The notes below the pieces were generated by a model, which saw only the letters and a program-made list of their open reading frames with translations, was not told the DNA's origin and did no database searches. Below are positions 43,178-51,336 of a stretch of 64,000 nt of DNA, in pieces. Source of the stretch: Polyangiaceae bacterium (GTDB lineage: Bacteria > Myxococcota_A > Polyangia > Polyangiales > Polyangiaceae); assembly GCA_016712345.1 (NCBI GenBank), contig JADJRH010000002.1, forward strand, positions 558,001-622,000, in the 5' to 3' direction. Made by a program: the position numbers and the translations under genes. Each line of letters opens with the position of its first letter. The stretch's first letter is position 1.

Positions 43178-43951
43178 CTAGCTACCCATTTTGCGGTAGG
43201 CCGATGCCGTTTCATCAACCGTTTCGGCCACGGCATCCACATCCATTGTCAGTTGGTCCAACGATTCTGCTATGCGAGCACCTTCGGCCGATGCCGCCGC
43301 CGTATCGGTGCTCTTAATTCGAATGATTTGAGTCTTCACGGTTTCGAGCGCCTGCTCCACGTTCACGAGTTGAGCATCAAGGCGCTCACGCCGCGCTGCG
43401 AGTTCATCAAACACTTTTGCCTTTTGCTTCTGCTGATTGAGCGCGCGCTCATACCCTTCTTTGGCAATGGCGTCCGACGCCGAAGCTGCCAGTTGTTCAA
43501 GACTGCGTGTTTCGCGCGCCAGATCGTGCGGCGATGTGGTGGACAAGTGCCTGTCCAAGTCTTGGAGTTGAGTGGTCAGCTTTACCACCGCGAGGGTTAG
43601 ACTGCGAACGCGCGCCGCCGTTCCAGCGAGTAGAGCGCTCTGTTCCGGCGGCGCTTTGGCAAGTTCTTGAAGAATGGCAATTTGTAATGCCGAACTCCGC
43701 AGCACCCGCGCGGCATAGGGTTTGTGCAGCTGCGAAAGATCCAGGTCAACCGGTGCGTACTCATTTTCAGCATCGGCATTTTGGGCCGCCTGGTATTTGA
43801 GAAAAGCCAATGCCGCGTAGGCCAAAATCCCCGGGAGGAGAATAATAGGCATTGACGCAACGGCTGCCGTGACAGCCGCCGCGAGAAGCACCACCACCCC
43901 CCCCGGGTTGAGCCAGATTTGCGTTGGACTTGGCTTCTTAGACGCTGCCAC
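43178..43951 (-). CDS. Membrane-anchored coiled-coil protein, unknown
   Basis: A 257-residue protein. Two adjacent hydrophobic segments (about residues 12-45, GGVVVLLAAAVTAAVASMP and IILLPGILAYAALAFL) are followed by an extended Ala/Leu/Glu/Gln-rich helical region to the C-terminus, predicted coiled coil. Same strand and close spacing (40 bases) with the solute-binding/VWA gene upstream suggests an operon of membrane stress or tellurite-type function, but no domain was recognised. Confidence 0.6.
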   Translation of the reverse strand: MAASKKPSPTQIWLNPGGVVVLLAAAVTAAVASMPIILLPGILAYAALAFLKYQAAQNADAENEYAPVDLDLSQLHKPYAARVLRSSALQIAILQELAKAPPEQSALLAGTAARVRSLTLAVVKLTTQLQDLDRHLSTTSPHDLARETRSLEQLAASASDAIAKEGYERALNQQKQKAKVFDELAARRERLDAQLVNVEQALETVKTQIIRIKSTDTAAASAEGARIAESLDQLTMDVDAVAETVDETASAYRKMGS

Positions 43952-43991
43952 AAATGAACCTTTCAGCTGTCACTTCTACCCCTCTCGGGTT

Positions 43992-45731
43992 TCAGAAGTA
44001 GGCCGAGATCTGATGGTAGATTTTATCGATATTGCCCGCGTCGCCTTTCAAGAACAACGCATTTGACCTACCCGAGATCTGCTTGAGTAAGTCTTCGTCG
44101 GCCTCGTTTCCGTAGGCCACCGTGAAGATGCGCGTTCCATCGGCCGATTCTGTCGCCGGCATTCGGTCGAGCAGGTCACTCAACCGTTGGCGACTGGCGG
44201 TGTCTTTCCCGTCGCTCAACACCACCACACCGTAGAGCTTTTGCTCTTTCGACTCCTTTTTGTGCTTCTCAATCAGGTCCATGGCCATCACTGTGGCGTC
44301 GTAGAGCGATGTTCCACCGTCGGCGAAGAGGTTTTCTACCGCCGCGGCCAAACTCTCTCCCGTTTCCCGAACTTTGGCGAGCGGCTTTACAAGTCGAGGT
44401 GAGTCTGAAAAGGCGATGACTGCCACTTCATCCTCTTTTTGCATCTCGCGGATAAACTGCGCGGCCCCCTTTTTTGCCGCGTTCATCGCGTCGCCGTTCA
44501 TTGAACCCGACGTATCGAGAACGAGGTACACAACCGAATGTTTCTTCACCTCATGCCACAATTCGTTGGCACGCCGGAAAAGCGAGTCACTCACATATTC
44601 AAGGGAGTTTTCTGAACTCTGAGCCGGATCGGCGCCGTGTTCCAAGTCAATAGGCGATGTGACAGGAACGCTCTTGTCCGTGGGCCGATACCCATATTTC
44701 GGCGCTTTTGCCTGCTGGTCTTTGGAGACCATGAAGTCCAGGAACTTTTGGGCAGCCTGCTTTTGATCCGCGTTCACCCAATCGGCGTTTACAATCCCCG
44801 TGGGATGATTTTCCCAGAAAGTGCCTTCTTTGGGATAAATCGCAACCAAGGGGAAAGGCATTTTCGCCTTGTACTTGTCGTTGGCCTTAACAACGTTGGC
44901 TTCGTAGAGCGTCACGGCTGAAAGGTACGCAGGGCCCTTTGTACAGAGCTTTTCGGTCAACCACGAAGACGACTCGCCGTAGTGGACAATCGCTTTTTCA
45001 AGTGTACCCACCCGCTCTATCACTTTTGGATTTTTCAGGTCGTCCGGGGTAAGACCCGACGTTTTCCCGGCCGCCGCGTAAATTGCGGAGATCACGCTCA
45101 TCATGGCCGATGTGGAGTAGTCAGGGTGGCCGTGTCCAAACCTGAATGCACCCCATTCAGGATGGCCGTAAGATCCCCAACCTTTCGGGTCGGCCGCGAC
45201 CTTTGTCAGATCATCCCATCCAATCGGCTTCCCCGGCCATCCAAGGGCCTCTGCCATGGGCTTCCACATGGCAATGACCAAACCGCTTGTGACAGTGGGT
45301 TTGGAGGCGTCGATAAAGTTCTGCCCACTCCGCCCCTTCCACGTTTGGTTGATCAACTCAATCCAGGCCTGCCCGGCGGGGCTCCACAAGGTGGGCTTTT
45401 CTTTGCCGTCCAGAATCTTCTGCATGCTTTCACCACTCTTCATGTGGATGACTTGCACGCGAATCGGCTTGCCCGACACTTCAGCTTTAGACTCGTGGAA
45501 TGCTTTTGCGACGTCTTCAATCCACTCTTTTTTGCCGTCCGAAGACGAGATCACAATCTCCACAGCGGGCCCTACAGGTGCTCCCGGAGCGGCTGTGCCT
45601 GTGGAGCTTGCTCCAGCGGCCGACCCTGAGCCCGATCCGCTGCCTTTGTTTCCCATTGCGAGCCAAATAACAACCGCGCAAACAGCGAGAAAAATCCCAA
45701 CGATTGCGATGTTGAGGCCACGACCCTTCAT
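43992..45731 (-). CDS. Solute-binding protein fused to VWA domain
   Basis: A 579-residue protein: an N-terminal membrane anchor (NIAIVGIFLAVCAVVIWLA), then a type-II extracellular solute-binding domain (VEIVISSSDGKKEW, LWSPAGQAWIELIN, GWDDLTKVAADPKGWG), and a C-terminal von Willebrand A domain from about residue 390. The MIDAS is complete: YLVLDTSGSMNG, GGTSLYDAT and VVLSDGKDT. Such fusions are known in bacteria but their roles are obscure. Followed by the coiled-coil gene at 43178. Confidence 0.85.
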   Translation of the reverse strand: MKGRGLNIAIVGIFLAVCAVVIWLAMGNKGSGSGSGSAAGASSTGTAAPGAPVGPAVEIVISSSDGKKEWIEDVAKAFHESKAEVSGKPIRVQVIHMKSGESMQKILDGKEKPTLWSPAGQAWIELINQTWKGRSGQNFIDASKPTVTSGLVIAMWKPMAEALGWPGKPIGWDDLTKVAADPKGWGSYGHPEWGAFRFGHGHPDYSTSAMMSVISAIYAAAGKTSGLTPDDLKNPKVIERVGTLEKAIVHYGESSSWLTEKLCTKGPAYLSAVTLYEANVVKANDKYKAKMPFPLVAIYPKEGTFWENHPTGIVNADWVNADQKQAAQKFLDFMVSKDQQAKAPKYGYRPTDKSVPVTSPIDLEHGADPAQSSENSLEYVSDSLFRRANELWHEVKKHSVVYLVLDTSGSMNGDAMNAAKKGAAQFIREMQKEDEVAVIAFSDSPRLVKPLAKVRETGESLAAAVENLFADGGTSLYDATVMAMDLIEKHKKESKEQKLYGVVVLSDGKDTASRQRLSDLLDRMPATESADGTRIFTVAYGNEADEDLLKQISGRSNALFLKGDAGNIDKIYHQISAYF

Positions 45732-46076
45732 GTGCCTGCCCTCTTTTCAATACGGGTTAACCAGGCGGTAACACGGGAAGCGCCCGGCGGACACCACCTG
45801 GTTGATCCAGTTTTTTCGTCAGAGTTGCGGCCGGAGCTTAGGGCGGCGAAACAAAGATGCGTGTCAACTGCGTGTCCGGCCCGACAAGGCACCATGTCGC
45901 CGAGCTGCCCTGGCCGTTCCCAAACGCCCGTGTGTACACAAACGGGATCTATTCGGCCGCGGCTTCCGTTGTTGACCCATGGGCTCAAACTCGAGCGCCT
46001 CCGCGTTTTGTACACATTTTTTATTGGGGCAATCGTGGGCCAATTGTGTACACAAAGTAGTTTCAGACAGTGCGCG
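45732..46076. other. Intergenic region with two GTGTACAC octamers
   Basis: The 345 bases between the solute-binding/VWA gene and the kinase gene lie 5-prime of the former and 3-prime of the latter. It contains GTGTACAC at 45931 and 46046 and a near match (TTGTACAC) at 46011, the last two around an AT-rich stretch. This is the only likely promoter region for 45731. No ORF or RNA recognised. Confidence 0.4.
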
Positions 46077-48536
46077 TCAGTTCCCGCGCGAAACGAGGAG
46101 AGGCACAGGCCGGTCGGAGCTGGCCTCCGCAAGGATGCGCCGCGCTGCGTCGCCCCACGCCTCATCCCCTTCCGCCGTCAGTCCATGGTCGCCTAACACC
46201 ACTCGAACCGCTGCAAAATCCGAGGGCACAACGTAGGTGGTTTCGGGCGGATTGTCTGAACTGAGCCGTGGTTTCGGCCCGATCAAAAACAGGAGTTCGG
46301 CTTGATTGGCGCCGCCGGCCCGCGCGATCGACAACATGCGAATCACCGCCTTGAAAGGCACTTTTTCATCGGCCGTGACCGACAAGTCCACTTCATCGGC
46401 ACCCCGATCCACAAGGGCCTGCGCGAGCGACTGATGGATCGCGGTTGTCACTTGAAAGGTGCCGCTCTCCGTTTCAAGCGCGGCGAGTTTTGCCACACCG
46501 CGACCGTTCACGGCGATGGCTTCACGGCCGATTTGAAGGCCTGTTGAGCGATGAGGTGTGTACACATTTGGATCCAGTTGATCGGTGGACGGCGGATCCA
46601 GGTGCACAAACGTTGCAAATTGAGGTGCCAACTCGGATCGAAGCTGCTCGCGGCGCTCCAAAAAGCGACTGCGCATGAGCATGTCAAATCCGAACGCGAG
46701 GGTCAGCGCGACGAAGAGGGCCCACGCGGCGCGCGACGGCCGCGGCAGCGGCCGTCCGCGCGCCGCGTGGGTGAGGCGCAGGATCATCGGTGCGACGGCG
46801 GCGAATGCCGCCGCCGCACCGATGATCCACGTCGCCGAATATTCGGCGCGCGCATCCATGATTTCCGCCACGCGCGCCGCTCGGGTGGGCGGCTGCGACC
46901 ACAATGCGGCTTGGCGGGCTTCCACGCGAGCAATCGCCGCGGCGAATGCCAGAAGCACCGCACAGAAAGCGGCGGTCACGCGAATCCATTCAATGCGCGC
47001 CGAACGCCGCGGAAAGAGCAGCGCCCCGAGAACGCAGAGCGCCCCGATCGAAGCGATCCACGCGCCCGACGGAGCCCCGAGCAACGCCGCCGCCGCCGCG
47101 AGCGCGGCGAGCCCAAACAGGCTTGCACCATTCGCGCGTCGTTCCAGAGCGGAGCGGTGTGCGTCGTTGTCGGCGGTGGCGGCGGCCTCGGCCGCCGCCA
47201 CCGCCGACAACGACGCACGCAAAATCGCCCCGAACGCGAAGCCCAAAAAACGCGCGGCGTTCGATTCGAAAGTGCCTTCGCAAAACGCGCGAAACGCCTC
47301 CAACCCGCGCACGCGCAGGATGCCGCTTTCTACAGCGCGCCAATTTGGGTACACACCCAGAAGGCCCGACAACGCCGGCATCAGCGCCCAAAAAAAGGCG
47401 CCGTTGCCCAAGTGGGCTCGTTGCTTCTTCGCCGAAAGCGGCAGATAAAAGAAACCCACGGCGAGCCACAAAACGGTGGACGCCTGCGCGAAACCGCCAA
47501 TGCGCATCCAGTCCACAACGTCGTGGGGTGCTGTGCCCGCGTAGCCGACGGAAACGAGAACGGCGAACCCCGCGACGCAGACTCCAACGTGCCACGGCCA
47601 CACCCAAGTCCGGGCTGCGCCGCGTTCGCCGAGGGTGACGCGGGCGGCTTGCGTGGAGTCGATGGGCGGGCCGAACACGGCGTCGCCGGCCTCCACAACG
47701 TCTTTCATTGACGTGAACCGATCGGCGGGGTCTTTCGCGAGCAGTCGTTTCACGAACGCATCGGTCGCCGCGTCCGCGGGAGTTCCATTGGCGCTCACCG
47801 CGGGAGCCGCCTCGTGAAGGGCCTGCTCCATCAACTTTCGAATCGCCCCGCCGGCGAACGGCGTCTTGCCCGTGAGCGCCTCAAACAGCGTCACCCCGAG
47901 GCCATATTGGTCCACGCTAGGGGTCGCCGGCAGGCCCCACCATTGTTCGGGCGCCATGTACGCCGGAGTGCCGATCAGCACGCCGCTCTGTGTCAACTTG
48001 GCAATCGCTTCGTTGTCCGGATCATCCACTGCGTGCGCCAAACCAAAATCGAGAAGTCGGCTCGTTTCGGAGCCGTTTTCGCCGGCCTCAACAAAAATGT
48101 TTGAAGGCTTCACGTCGCGATGAATCACCGCTTGATCGTGTGCGAGCGCGAGCGCTTCGGCGATTGGGCGCAGGAGCTTCCAGGCGCGCGCGGGCGCAAG
48201 AGCGCCTTTCGAGGCGATCACCTCCTGAAGCGTTTCGCCTTTTAGAAGCGGCATCACGAGATACGGTCGCCCATCGGGTAGAGCACCCGTCGAAAGCACC
48301 GGCACCACCGAGGGATGGTTCACGTTGTTTGCCGCGCGCGCTTCCCGAGCGAATCGGGCGGCGTTTCGGGCTCCATCGTCTTCCACGCCGCGGAGCGTCT
48401 TCATCGCGAACAGTCGGCCCTCTTCATCGGCGACTGTGTACACAACGCCCGCACCGCCCCCGCCGAGTCGATCGCGCACTTCAAACCGATCGATCCGCGT
48501 ACCCGCTGTCAGAGCAAGGGGGCGTTCAACGTCCAC
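46077..48536 (-). CDS. Ser/Thr protein kinase with multi-span membrane region and ExbD-like tail
   Basis: About 819 residues if the GTG at 48536 (VDVERPLALTAG) is used; the frame is open to 48641, but the start there would overlap the upstream gene. The kinase domain is complete: GGGGAGVVYTVADEEGRLFAMKTL in two parts, catalytic IHRDVKPSNIF, DFGLAHAVDD and GTPAYMAPEQWWG. About ten membrane spans follow. The C-terminal 150 residues contain ELAPQFATFVHLDPP, then a segment with VDLSVTADEKVPFKAVIRML and SIARAGGANQAELLFLIG that resembles the ExbD/TolR periplasmic domain. A 29-bp hairpin lies in the coding sequence. Confidence 0.85.
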   Translation of the reverse strand: MDVERPLALTAGTRIDRFEVRDRLGGGGAGVVYTVADEEGRLFAMKTLRGVEDDGARNAARFAREARAANNVNHPSVVPVLSTGALPDGRPYLVMPLLKGETLQEVIASKGALAPARAWKLLRPIAEALALAHDQAVIHRDVKPSNIFVEAGENGSETSRLLDFGLAHAVDDPDNEAIAKLTQSGVLIGTPAYMAPEQWWGLPATPSVDQYGLGVTLFEALTGKTPFAGGAIRKLMEQALHEAAPAVSANGTPADAATDAFVKRLLAKDPADRFTSMKDVVEAGDAVFGPPIDSTQAARVTLGERGAARTWVWPWHVGVCVAGFAVLVSVGYAGTAPHDVVDWMRIGGFAQASTVLWLAVGFFYLPLSAKKQRAHLGNGAFFWALMPALSGLLGVYPNWRAVESGILRVRGLEAFRAFCEGTFESNAARFLGFAFGAILRASLSAVAAAEAAATADNDAHRSALERRANGASLFGLAALAAAAALLGAPSGAWIASIGALCVLGALLFPRRSARIEWIRVTAAFCAVLLAFAAAIARVEARQAALWSQPPTRAARVAEIMDARAEYSATWIIGAAAAFAAVAPMILRLTHAARGRPLPRPSRAAWALFVALTLAFGFDMLMRSRFLERREQLRSELAPQFATFVHLDPPSTDQLDPNVYTPHRSTGLQIGREAIAVNGRGVAKLAALETESGTFQVTTAIHQSLAQALVDRGADEVDLSVTADEKVPFKAVIRMLSIARAGGANQAELLFLIGPKPRLSSDNPPETTYVVPSDFAAVRVVLGDHGLTAEGDEAWGDAARRILAEASSDRPVPLLVSRGN
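47159..47218. repeat. 29-bp perfect hairpin inside the kinase gene
   Basis: Arms 47159-47187 and 47190-47218 are exact reverse complements (outer part GTGCGTCGTTGTCGGCGGTG) with a 2-base TC centre. The encoded minus-strand peptide is an Ala-rich SLSAVAAAEAAATADNDAH in a linker between spans, where such a change would be tolerated. Confidence 0.85.
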
Positions 48537-48597
48537 GCAACGCAGATTAACCGAGGACCGTGTGTACGCATGCGAGTGTACACATACGCGCGCAAAT

Positions 48598-51297
48598 TCA
48601 GTTTGAAACGGGGGCTTTTTTGTTTGGCCCCGAAACAACAACCACCCGATGTTCTTTGGCCAGCAAACGTTTTGCCGCCAGTTTCACCGAATTGGGCGTT
48701 ACTTCGCCGAGTTGCGTGAGGAGCCGCTCGTACGCCGCCGGATCGAGCAATACCCGCGAAGCGATGGGCAACGTTGCGGGGCCAAGCGGCACCGACTTTT
48801 TGTTTGGCTCTTGTTGAACCGACTTCCGCGCTCTTTCGATGCGAGCGCCGATGAGCGCCCGCGCCAGCGCAACCTCGTTTGCAGTGGGCCCGTCGTTTCC
48901 AAGCGATTCGACTTGATCGTCGAGCGCCTCATCCACCGACGGCGCGGAAGCGTCGCCGATCAGCGCCACGTCGATGGCGAAGGTTGCAGCGCGCGGATTG
49001 GGCTCCACAACGGCCGACATTTCGCTCGCGACTTTTTCATCTTCCATGAGCGCTTTGCGCAGCCGTCCACCTTTGCCGCCCGCCAAGATCTCGATTGCCA
49101 CGCGCATGGCCGCGTGACCGGGCTGCCCTTCTGCCGGGCCGATCCAGCCGTACAGAAGCCGCCGCGCCGCCGACTCCACACTCACGCGCTCCTCGCGCGA
49201 AGGAGACGCAATTTCGGGTTCGCTGATCTCCGCGGCGAGCACCGCTGTTTCAAAGGCTTTTTCAACGCGACCGCGCGTCACATTCCCCGCGACCGTCACT
49301 GTCACGCGCCGAGGAGCGCGCTCGCGCCGCATTTGCTCCGCGAGAAACAGATCGCAATACAAGGCCACATCCGCGCGACCCGTAATGACCGTTCCTTCAA
49401 GCGCATGGCCTTTGGGGAAGAGCGCGTCGCCCAGCGCGAGCCACGCCTGGCCGCCGGGAGTGAGCGCCAGATCGTGCTTGTAGGGAGCGCTCGCCGCGCG
49501 CCGAAGTGCCGAGCCGCCTTCGCTCTCGCCGAGCGCGAGGCGCAGCCGGCGCACCATCACATCAATGCCCGTTTCAAGCGAACGAGCCGGCACCGTTAAC
49601 GTCGACCGCACCTCTGTCGGCGCAACACCTTTTGCGAGCACATCGGCGCTTATCTCAGGCGCGATCCGCGTGGTGATCGCCACCATTGCCGCCGACGGTT
49701 CAGAAACCACTTCCACCGTGACGCCCGAAGGCAACGTGAACTTTTCACCCGGCGCGAGCGGTTCCAACATTTTCGGGCCGAGCTGCGCCGCCGCCACGTC
49801 GAGCACCACTTCACGCCCTTTACGAGGCGAAGTTCCGCCCACGAGGAGCGAAAGCGCATCGTTGGGCGACGGCCTACGCCAGCCCAAATCGCCGCCCACC
49901 GTCACCACCGGCAGCTTGTGGTTGAACGCGGCAAATGCCATTGGCGGACCAATCAACTCGGTTTGATCACCGCCCGGCACAACAAACGGAGGAAGCCGAT
50001 TTTTCGGCCGCGAAGGCATCGGTCCGGCCAACGGATCCGGCACCGCGTCACTCGGCTCCGTTCCCTCTTCGTCCACGAGAACTTCGTGATCTTGAAACGC
50101 CGGAAACGACACAAGTGTACGCTGCACGCGCGTGGACGGAATGTACACAATGAAGTCGCCGCCCGTCGGCGGCACGCGATCTCGAAGCAAATGCGGATTG
50201 TAGTCGCGCAACGTGGATGTACTCATTCCCGCGGCGCGCGCGATCGTTCGCAATCGCGATCCTTCGGGCACACTGATCTCCGCGAGATCCAGCGGCTCCG
50301 CGGGAGCGAGACTCGTCACGTCCAAGCCGAACCGCGAGCGATTGGCCGCCACGATCGCAAACGCCATGATCTGGGGCACATAATTCGCCGTTTCTTCGGG
50401 AATCAGCTTTGCCTCGGCGAGTTCACTCAACTCCACCGGCGCGCTCGGCCGCCGCTCTTTTGACCCCGGCGACGCCAAATATTTTTCTGTAGCGCGCAGC
50501 ACCCCGTCGTAGCCCATGTTGTATGCGGCGAGTGCCATGTCCCAGCGCCCAAAGCGCTCGTACAAATCGCGCATGTGAGAAACCGCCGCGCGCGACGAAC
50601 GAATCACATCCATCCGTTCATCCACATAAGCGGATTGATAAAGCCCGTACGTGCTCCCCGTTTCAGGCATGAATTGCCACAGACCGGCCGCACCTTTCGG
50701 CGAAACCACGCGCGGATCGTACCCACTTTCAATCGCCGCGACCCACTCGAGATCTTCAGGCAAACCGGCATCTCGAAGTGCCCGCTCCACCACCTCGCGG
50801 TATGCGCCCGCGCGCCTGAAACGCGCCAAAAAATTCTGCCGCCCCGACTCTGTTTTTGTGAACAACCGCACGTAGCGAATGGTTCGTCGCGTCACCGGAA
50901 CCTTTAGATCCGGCAGCACAAGCGTGCGCAAAAACGAAGCGTCCGTGTCGTCGGTATCGTCGGGCAGCGGAGAAAATTCTCCATGCAACTTCAGCTCGGT
51001 TTGCCCTTCAAACGTGGGCATTGGGAGCGCCGCCGCAGCAGGCGCGGCCTGCGTATCGAGCAGCGCCGGATCTCGAAACACCCTTGCCGCAGCATCGAGC
51101 CGGTGCCGCGCATCTTTCGAAATCGCAAAAAACAAAACGGTTCCGAGAAGCACCCCCGCCGCAACCCCGCGCACCACACGACCGACGCCGAAACGCCCGC
51201 CGCTTTCACTTTGCGGTGCGCTTTCAATCCGGCTGCCCGCCGGCGCCGCGAACTCAGGCCCGCGGCTTGGCATCGACGTTCTCATCGGATAGGCCAA
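48598..51297 (-). CDS. Lytic transglycosylase-LysM-M16-like fusion
   Basis: An 899-residue protein, start at 51297 or the ATG four codons later. One span (about residues 38-58) anchors it. Residues about 150-330 are an SLT/MltD-type transglycosylase: catalytic Glu region LEWVAAIESGYDPRVVSPKGAAGLWQFMPETGS, read in parts, then YNMGYDGVLRA. A LysM-like domain follows (GSRLRTIARAAGMSTSTLRDYNPH). The C-terminal 400 residues have the M16 peptidase fold (GHALEGTVITGRADVALY, RRVTVTVAGNV, GWIGPAEGQPGHAAMRVAIE) without an HXXEH zinc motif, so this part is likely non-catalytic. Peptidoglycan remodelling or protein scaffolding inferred. Confidence 0.75.
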   Translation of the reverse strand: MAYPMRTSMPSRGPEFAAPAGSRIESAPQSESGGRFGVGRVVRGVAAGVLLGTVLFFAISKDARHRLDAAARVFRDPALLDTQAAPAAAALPMPTFEGQTELKLHGEFSPLPDDTDDTDASFLRTLVLPDLKVPVTRRTIRYVRLFTKTESGRQNFLARFRRAGAYREVVERALRDAGLPEDLEWVAAIESGYDPRVVSPKGAAGLWQFMPETGSTYGLYQSAYVDERMDVIRSSRAAVSHMRDLYERFGRWDMALAAYNMGYDGVLRATEKYLASPGSKERRPSAPVELSELAEAKLIPEETANYVPQIMAFAIVAANRSRFGLDVTSLAPAEPLDLAEISVPEGSRLRTIARAAGMSTSTLRDYNPHLLRDRVPPTGGDFIVYIPSTRVQRTLVSFPAFQDHEVLVDEEGTEPSDAVPDPLAGPMPSRPKNRLPPFVVPGGDQTELIGPPMAFAAFNHKLPVVTVGGDLGWRRPSPNDALSLLVGGTSPRKGREVVLDVAAAQLGPKMLEPLAPGEKFTLPSGVTVEVVSEPSAAMVAITTRIAPEISADVLAKGVAPTEVRSTLTVPARSLETGIDVMVRRLRLALGESEGGSALRRAASAPYKHDLALTPGGQAWLALGDALFPKGHALEGTVITGRADVALYCDLFLAEQMRRERAPRRVTVTVAGNVTRGRVEKAFETAVLAAEISEPEIASPSREERVSVESAARRLLYGWIGPAEGQPGHAAMRVAIEILAGGKGGRLRKALMEDEKVASEMSAVVEPNPRAATFAIDVALIGDASAPSVDEALDDQVESLGNDGPTANEVALARALIGARIERARKSVQQEPNKKSVPLGPATLPIASRVLLDPAAYERLLTQLGEVTPNSVKLAAKRLLAKEHRVVVVSGPNKKAPVSN

Positions 51298-51336
51298 AAA
51301 CTAGTACAGCCCGAGCCAAATTCGTAGAGGAATTCC

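Noticed and set aside
46551..47711. 386-residue plus-strand ORF antisense to the kinase
   Set aside because: Arg/Gln-rich, no domain, arises from GC-biased codons of the true kinase frame on the other strand.
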